This document shows, piece by piece, positions 59,681-64,000 of a stretch of 64,000 nt of DNA. Origin of the DNA: UBA7067 sp051880615. Its GTDB lineage: Bacteria; Bacillota; Clostridia; Oscillospirales; Acutalibacteraceae. Numbering within the stretch: the first letter of the stretch is position 1; each line of letters starts with the position of its first letter. A program made the position numbers and the translations under genes. Location: the NCBI GenBank assembly GCA_051880615.1, contig JBJEOH010000059.1:1-64000 (forward strand), read 5' to 3'. The notes below the pieces were generated by a model, which was not told the origin of the DNA, ran no database searches, and was given only the letters and a program-made list of their open reading frames with translations.

Positions 59681-60631
59681 TTATTTGTTGTTTGGTTTTC
59701 TATCGTTTCTCTCATTGTTTGATACATTGATTCTTTCATCTTCCTTAACAAAGGTCGCTGCATCAAATTTTTGACATATAGATGAAACATACTCTGCAAT
59801 TACAGCCGAAACAATAAGCAAAACTCCGCCGAAAAGCAATATAAGCGGTATGGCTGCGGTAAAGCTGTTCCACATAACAATTTTCATAATCAGGGTTACG
59901 ATACCTGCAATTATTGAAACTGCACCGCCGTAAAATCCAAACATAGAAACAAGCCTTATTGCTCCCTTAGGATATGTAGTCATTGAAGCCATAGCGTGGT
60001 CATACTTTTGTGAAAAGCTGCTGCCCGGCGCTGCCTTTGACGGAATATATGGAAGCACCATATAGCTTAAGCCAAGAGCGTTTATCACGCTTCTTATCTG
60101 CATATTTTTGTATGCCTTACTTGTTATTGTTTTTACAAAGCTCCTGTCATACAAGCAGAAGTTTGTAAACTGCTTCATTGTTTTTGTTCCTGTGGCCGAG
60201 AAAATAATATTGCAATACAGATTTCGGAGTCCGTTGAAAATCGGGTTTGTACCGCCCTTTGATTTTGCGCCTACTATTATTTTGCTGCCATCCTCCCAAA
60301 GCTCAATAAACTTTGGAACAGCCGCAACAGGATGTGAACGGTCGGGCTTCATTGTAATAACACAGTTGCCCTCGGCAATCGTCATACCGTATTTTGCTGC
60401 AAGCTCAAAACCGTAATCGGCAACGGTATAAACACATTTTACCTTTTGCGTAATCTCACACAATCGCGCAAGATAGGACTTGGTCTGATCGCTTGAATTA
60501 TTATCGACAAATATAATTTCATAGTCATACTGCGTAATTTTTGTTTCGCAAGTGTCAATAAGCTCCTTTGCAAAGCTCAATACCGAGTCCTGATTATTAT
60601 GTGTCGGAACAATTATACTTATCTTGCTCAT
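59681..60631 (-). CDS. Family 2 glycosyltransferase with C-terminal membrane segments
   Basis: The 316-aa protein has a GT-A domain (ISIIVPTHNNQDSVLSFAKEL, the acidic IIFVDNNSSDQTKSYL and ITMKPDRSHP as the DXD-like region) followed by two C-terminal membrane segments (about 235-260 and 268-290). This resembles dolichol/undecaprenyl-phosphate sugar transferases (DPM1/GtrB type) that prepare lipid-linked sugars. AAAGGAG precedes the ATG. It has its own promoter at 60702-60730. Confidence 0.88.
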   Translation of the reverse strand: MSKISIIVPTHNNQDSVLSFAKELIDTCETKITQYDYEIIFVDNNSSDQTKSYLARLCEITQKVKCVYTVADYGFELAAKYGMTIAEGNCVITMKPDRSHPVAAVPKFIELWEDGSKIIVGAKSKGGTNPIFNGLRNLYCNIIFSATGTKTMKQFTNFCLYDRSFVKTITSKAYKNMQIRSVINALGLSYMVLPYIPSKAAPGSSFSQKYDHAMASMTTYPKGAIRLVSMFGFYGGAVSIIAGIVTLIMKIVMWNSFTAAIPLILLFGGVLLIVSAVIAEYVSSICQKFDAATFVKEDERINVSNNERNDRKPNNK

Positions 60632-60701
60632 AGTCCTACTCCTTTATCTGTCAGTATATATGTTTTCCTCTTCTCAATTCTATGAATATATATCTCAGTT
60701 T

Positions 60702-60730
60702 ATTATAACCCAAAACAAGATTTATTGCAA
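60702..60730 (-). promoter_or_regulatory. Promoter of the glycosyltransferase gene
   Basis: Minus-strand TTGCAA (60725-60730) and TATAAT (60702-60707), 17-nt spacing, about 70 nt upstream of the ATG. Confidence 0.65.
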
Positions 60731-60785
60731 TCAAATGCGCAAACTTTAGCGAAAAAATATTATTTTTGCTGCTATATATACAAAT

Positions 60786-60816
60786 ACTGCCTGCCGAAAA
60801 ACAAACGACAGGCAGT
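60786..60816 (-). terminator. Terminator-like hairpin after aguB
   Basis: ACTGCCTGCCG (60786-60796) pairs with CGACAGGCAGT (60806-60816) with one mismatch, then ATTTGT on the minus strand, 7 nt after the aguB stop. Confidence 0.65.
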
Positions 60817-60822
60817 CAGATA

Positions 60823-61701
60823 TTATTTTTCTGTCAGAATTTTATAGCAACACGGTCGGCGGTCGCGGAAAACGCCCCAGCCAAGACGGTTTTCATAAAT
60901 TTTATCCAAATCAAATTCAGCGGAAATTACAGTCAGAGTATCTCGTGAAGCCTCGGCGATAATTTCGCCTGTTTCGTCAGTTATGAATGAGCTGCCGTAG
61001 AAAACAAGCGCCGAGCTTTGATTGCCGTTTTCGTCACAGGGTTTTACTTCATCTCTGCCGATTCGGTTAGCAGCTATAACGGGGATTACATTCGCAACAG
61101 AGTGACCTTGCATACATCTTTGCCAGCGGCGCATACTGTCGCACTCTAAAATTGGCTCAGAGCCTATGGCTGTCGGGTAGAAAATAAGCTCTGCACCGTT
61201 CAATGTGAGTGCTCTTGCAGTTTCGGGAAACCACTGATCCCAGCAGATTCCGACACCCACTACAGCATACTTTGTTTTGAATGTGATAAAGCCTGTGTCA
61301 CCGGGAATGAAATAGAACTTTTCCTGATAATAATGATCATCGGGAATATGGGTTTTGCGGTAAACACCCAAAATCTCACCGTCGGCGTCTATGACGGCTA
61401 CAGAGTTGAAAAGCCTGTTTCCGTCACGCTCATAAAAGCTTACGATTATAACGGCAGAAAGCTCGGCTGCAACCTTTTTAAAACGGATAACAGCGTCGTT
61501 TTCATCAACAGGCTTTGCAAATGCGTAATAATCATATCGCCGTTCCTGACAAAAATACTGCCGCTCAAAAAGCTCCGGCAATAAAATAATATTTGCGCCG
61601 TCAGCTGCGGCTGCCCTGACCAGCTTTTCTGCGTTAGCTATATTCTCATTTACATCGGTTGTGCATTGCATCTGCACAGCCGCAACCTTAACCTTTCTCA
61701 T
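60823..61701 (-). CDS. aguB: N-carbamoylputrescine amidase
   Basis: AguB hydrolyses N-carbamoylputrescine to putrescine, CO2 and ammonia. The 292-aa protein is a nitrilase-superfamily member with the Glu-Lys-Cys triad visible: Glu in LLPELFERQYFCQE, Lys in YRKTHIPDD and Cys in VGICWDQWFPETARAL. The segment HIPDDHYYQEKFYFIPGDTGF is characteristic of AguB. I chose the ATG at 61701 (MRKVKVAAVQMQC); a TTG three codons earlier is possible. It lies downstream of aguA, separated by a 120-bp repeat element. Confidence 0.94.
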   Translation of the reverse strand: MRKVKVAAVQMQCTTDVNENIANAEKLVRAAAADGANIILLPELFERQYFCQERRYDYYAFAKPVDENDAVIRFKKVAAELSAVIIVSFYERDGNRLFNSVAVIDADGEILGVYRKTHIPDDHYYQEKFYFIPGDTGFITFKTKYAVVGVGICWDQWFPETARALTLNGAELIFYPTAIGSEPILECDSMRRWQRCMQGHSVANVIPVIAANRIGRDEVKPCDENGNQSSALVFYGSSFITDETGEIIAEASRDTLTVISAEFDLDKIYENRLGWGVFRDRRPCCYKILTEK

Positions 61702-61770
61702 ACAAAACAATATCCCCTTTCTTTGATTGCCGTTAACATCATCAACTTACGCACGGAATTGATAACGAGG

Positions 61771-61890
61771 TTGTAGGGAACTGGCTTGCCTGTTCCGGCT
61801 CGAGCCACAGAGTGTTATACTCTATTCTGATTTTATAGAGCATTGCAGTAACTGCGACTATCCCGGAACGGTCAAGACCGTTCCCTACAA
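61771..61890. mobile_element. 120-bp MITE-like inverted-repeat element between aguA and aguB
   Basis: The element starts TTGTAGGGAAC (61771) and ends GTTCCCTACAA (61890). The outer 28 bp of the two ends match as inverted repeats at 24 positions. The right end is itself a small palindrome, GGAACGGTCAAGACCGTTCC. The inside has no open frame. This looks like a small non-autonomous element inserted in the polyamine operon; target-site duplication was not evident. Mobility is inferred from structure. Confidence 0.6.
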
Positions 61891-61916
61891 ACATTTTCGG
61901 ACTACAATTTCTTAAG

Positions 61917-63056
61917 TTAACAGCATTGGTCTGTCAGCGGAATCTGCTGCGTTATACAGTGGATATTTCCGCCGCCGAGTATTATATCTCTTGCGTAAAT
62001 CGGCACAATTTCACGATCAGGGCATACTGCCCTCATTATCCGCACGGCATCACGGTCGCTGTCAGTATTTTCTCCGCCGAACTGCGGAAGTATAACCGCA
62101 TTATTGCAGAAATAGAAATTCACATATGAAGCCGCCAATCGCTCGCCTGCTTCACGCACATCCTCGCCCGGCTCAAAATCATAGCCGAGCAAATCTTCCT
62201 GTGATACACAAACAGGTGTTTTCGGAATCGGCAGCTTGTGAACCTTTATCTTTCTGCCCTTAGCGTCAACCGAGCTTTCAAGGACATCAATACAAGCCTT
62301 TGATATTTCATACTGAGGGTCTTTTTCATCGTCACACCACGCAAGCACAACCTCTGAGGGTGCGACAAAGGCGCATATATTGTCGATATGTCCGTTTGTT
62401 TCATCGTTGTATATTCCCTTTGGCAGCCAGATGATTTTTGAAACACCGAGATATGCTCTGAGCTTATCCTCGATTTCACTTTTAGAAAGCTGAGGATTTC
62501 TGCCGGGACTTAACAGACATTCCTCGGTTGTAATAAGCGTTCCCTCGCCGTCAGTATGGATTGAGCCGCCCTCAAGCACAAAGGGATGTGCGTTATAAAG
62601 GTCAATGCCCTTTATTTTGCAAAGCTGATATGGGATTTTATCATCATTTCCCCACGATGCGTAAAGTCCGTCATATTCGCCGCCCCAAGCGTTGAATTGC
62701 CAGTCAACCGCCCTTAATGCTTCTTTGTCGTTTACCAAAAAGGTCGGTGCAGTATCCCTTGCCCACGCGTCATCGGAGTTTATATTGAGAATTTCAACAT
62801 TATTCAAGTTTAAGAGTGCTTTCTGAGCCGACTGAAGCTGATTATCCCCTGCAAGGACTATCACCTTTTCGTGCTTTGATATTTCGCTTATTATCTCTGT
62901 AAAAACTCGCTGTGCGGCTTTTGCCTGATAGCACCACGAACCCGTTCTGTAGGGCCATATCATTATAGTTGCGCTGTGTTTTGAAAATTCGGCAGGCATA
63001 TAAAAGCCGTCGTTTACAGGAAGATGATTTTTGTCAAAATAATCGAATTGAGCCAT
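61917..63056 (-). CDS. aguA: Agmatine deiminase
   Basis: AguA converts agmatine to N-carbamoylputrescine and ammonia. The 379-aa protein has the guanidine-deiminase fold: DDAWARDTAPTFLVN, WQFNAWGGEYDGLY, the catalytic NGHIDNICAFV and the nucleophile Cys in LGGGNIHCITQQIP at the C-terminus. Its ATG overlaps the nspC stop by one base (TAATG). Together with aguB it makes putrescine from agmatine. Confidence 0.97.
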   Translation of the reverse strand: MAQFDYFDKNHLPVNDGFYMPAEFSKHSATIMIWPYRTGSWCYQAKAAQRVFTEIISEISKHEKVIVLAGDNQLQSAQKALLNLNNVEILNINSDDAWARDTAPTFLVNDKEALRAVDWQFNAWGGEYDGLYASWGNDDKIPYQLCKIKGIDLYNAHPFVLEGGSIHTDGEGTLITTEECLLSPGRNPQLSKSEIEDKLRAYLGVSKIIWLPKGIYNDETNGHIDNICAFVAPSEVVLAWCDDEKDPQYEISKACIDVLESSVDAKGRKIKVHKLPIPKTPVCVSQEDLLGYDFEPGEDVREAGERLAASYVNFYFCNNAVILPQFGGENTDSDRDAVRIMRAVCPDREIVPIYARDIILGGGNIHCITQQIPLTDQCC

Positions 63057-64000
63057 TATGATAATCTCTCTTTAAAATCGTTATAGGAAAACTGCCTTAC
63101 TATCTCGCAGTTGTCATCATCGTGCATAAGAATAATTGACGGCAGAGGCATACCGTTGAAGGTGTTGTTCTTGACCATTGAGTAAATCGCCATATCCTCA
63201 AAAATCAGTCTGTCGCCTATCTCTATCTCTTCATCAAAGCTGTAGTCCCCGATAACATCGCCTGCAAGACAGGTGCAGGAGGACAGACGGTAGGTGTACT
63301 TTTTCTCATTCGGCTTACCGCTGTTTTTAAGCGGCGGTCTGTACGGCATTTCAAGCACATCGGGCATATGACAGGCGGCTGAGGTATCAAGTATTAAAAT
63401 ATCAAGTCCGTTATGGACAATATCCATAACCTCAGTCACAAGATAGCCTGCATTGAGCGCGACAGCCTCGCCGGGTTCAAGATAAACCTCGACATCGTAT
63501 TTCTGCTTGATATATATAATCAGCTCTTCAAGTGCCTTTATATCATAATCATCTCTGGTTATGTGATGACCGCCGCCGAGATTCAGCCACTTGGCGTTGT
63601 AAAAATATTTACCGAAGCTTTTTTCAACCGCTTCAAAGGTTTTTACCAAATCGTCGGAGTTCTGCTCGCACAGAGTATGAAAATGAAAGCCATCCACATT
63701 TGTGAGTAAATCGGGTCTGAAATTCGCCTTAGTTACGCCGAGTCGTGAACCAAAAGCGCACGGGTCGTAGATTTCGTGCCCCTCCTGAGTTGAAAACTCG
63801 GGGTTCAGGCGGATTCCAACGCTCAGTTTATTCTTTTCCCAAACAGGTCTGAATTTTTCAAGCTGAGAAAAGGAGTTGAACACAATATGCTTGCAGATTT
63901 TTGCAAGCTCCTCAAATTCGCTGTCCTTAAACGCAGGAGCGAAAACATGGGTTTCCTTGCCAAAGCACTCATACCCGAGCCTTGCTTCGTACAGTCCGCT
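63056..64000 (-). CDS. nspC: Carboxynorspermidine decarboxylase NspC (cut by the window edge)
   Basis: This PLP enzyme of fold III decarboxylates carboxynorspermidine or carboxyspermidine to give norspermidine or spermidine. The window holds the C-terminal 314 residues; the frame is open to base 64000 (SGLYEARLGYECFGKETHV is near the edge), so the N-terminus with the PLP lysine is outside. Visible family features are GIRLNPEFS, GFHFHTLCEQNSD, WLNLGGGHHITR, LEPGEAVALNAGYL, the catalytic Cys region SSCTCLAGDVIGDY and FEDMAIYSMVKNNTFNG. It heads the nspC-aguA-aguB run and links putrescine to spermidine synthesis. Confidence 0.93.
   Translation of the reverse strand, partial: SGLYEARLGYECFGKETHVFAPAFKDSEFEELAKICKHIVFNSFSQLEKFRPVWEKNKLSVGIRLNPEFSTQEGHEIYDPCAFGSRLGVTKANFRPDLLTNVDGFHFHTLCEQNSDDLVKTFEAVEKSFGKYFYNAKWLNLGGGHHITRDDYDIKALEELIIYIKQKYDVEVYLEPGEAVALNAGYLVTEVMDIVHNGLDILILDTSAACHMPDVLEMPYRPPLKNSGKPNEKKYTYRLSSCTCLAGDVIGDYSFDEEIEIGDRLIFEDMAIYSMVKNNTFNGMPLPSIILMHDDDNCEIVRQFSYNDFKERLS

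Noticed and set aside
62350..62367. A 17-base match (GGTGCGACAAAGGCGCA) between aguA and the repeat-spacer junction at about 89-108, as possible self-targeting
   Set aside because: The match spans the end of a repeat and only the first bases of a spacer, so only about 10 spacer bases agree, at the end away from the crRNA seed. It is too short and in the wrong place to matter; most likely chance.

Overview
The window looks like chromosomal DNA of a low-to-mid GC Clostridia species, most likely of the Ruminococcus group. The signs are strong AGGAGG ribosome binding sites, frequent TTG/GTG starts, an alanyl T-box leader, long-form HPF, the Firmicutes-style infC-rpmI-rplT and plsX-rnc-smc-ftsY blocks, and a secreted GH25 lysozyme ending in a type I dockerin. 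Species assignment is inference; no rRNA gene is present.

Region 1 (1-12.7 kb) is a type I-C CRISPR-Cas locus. The array has 68 identical-looking 33-nt repeats and 67 spacers and runs off the left edge. It reads on the minus strand from a leader next to cas2. The operon is cas3-cas5c-cas8c-cas7c-cas4-cas1-cas2, all minus strand, mostly with 1-7 nt overlaps or gaps. A hidden small-subunit gene (cas11c) can be read inside cas8c from an AAGGAGG site and TTG start. The spacers hold a history: one protospacer was sampled twice with a 1-nt length difference, two spacers come from diverged copies of one phage gene, and some translate to phage-like motifs.

Region 2 (12.7-23.9 kb) holds hpf, the GH25-dockerin protein, a membrane-anchored protein, a phosphoglucomutase/phosphomannomutase, a DUF4003-like protein, a small lipoprotein, a histidine phosphatase, a metal-binding acidic protein, efp, an M24 peptidase, aroQ, yqeG and rpsU (58 aa).

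Region 3 (24-43 kb) is a long minus-strand housekeeping block: leuS, rsfS, yqeK, nadD, yhbY, rdgB, ftsY, smc, a radical SAM gene, rnc, plsX, trmFO, topA, dprA, a TrmH-type methylase, then rplT-rpmI-infC. infC has an AUU start and an upstream attenuator-like terminator.

Region 4 (43-50 kb) holds a three-gene biotin-dependent carboxyltransferase set (12S-like, 1.3S-like, 5S-like) without a membrane decarboxylase subunit, then a small GNAT-like gene and alaS under a T-box with a GCC (Ala) specifier. On the plus strand are tRNA-Val(TAC) and a toxin-antitoxin pair in which both genes are broken.

Region 5 (50.7-64 kb) holds nrdR, a TIM-barrel epimerase-like gene, lgt, a repeat-rich membrane protein, a run of GT2, MORN-repeat protein, MscS channel, small membrane protein, exonuclease III, YbaK and DUF2691-like genes, and the polyamine genes nspC (cut by the window edge), aguA and aguB. 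A 120-bp inverted-repeat element sits between aguA and aguB. I found no clearly new multi-gene system. The most promising leads are the spacer history and leader-embedded repeat of the I-C locus, the soluble transcarboxylase-like set, and the MORN-MscS pair.
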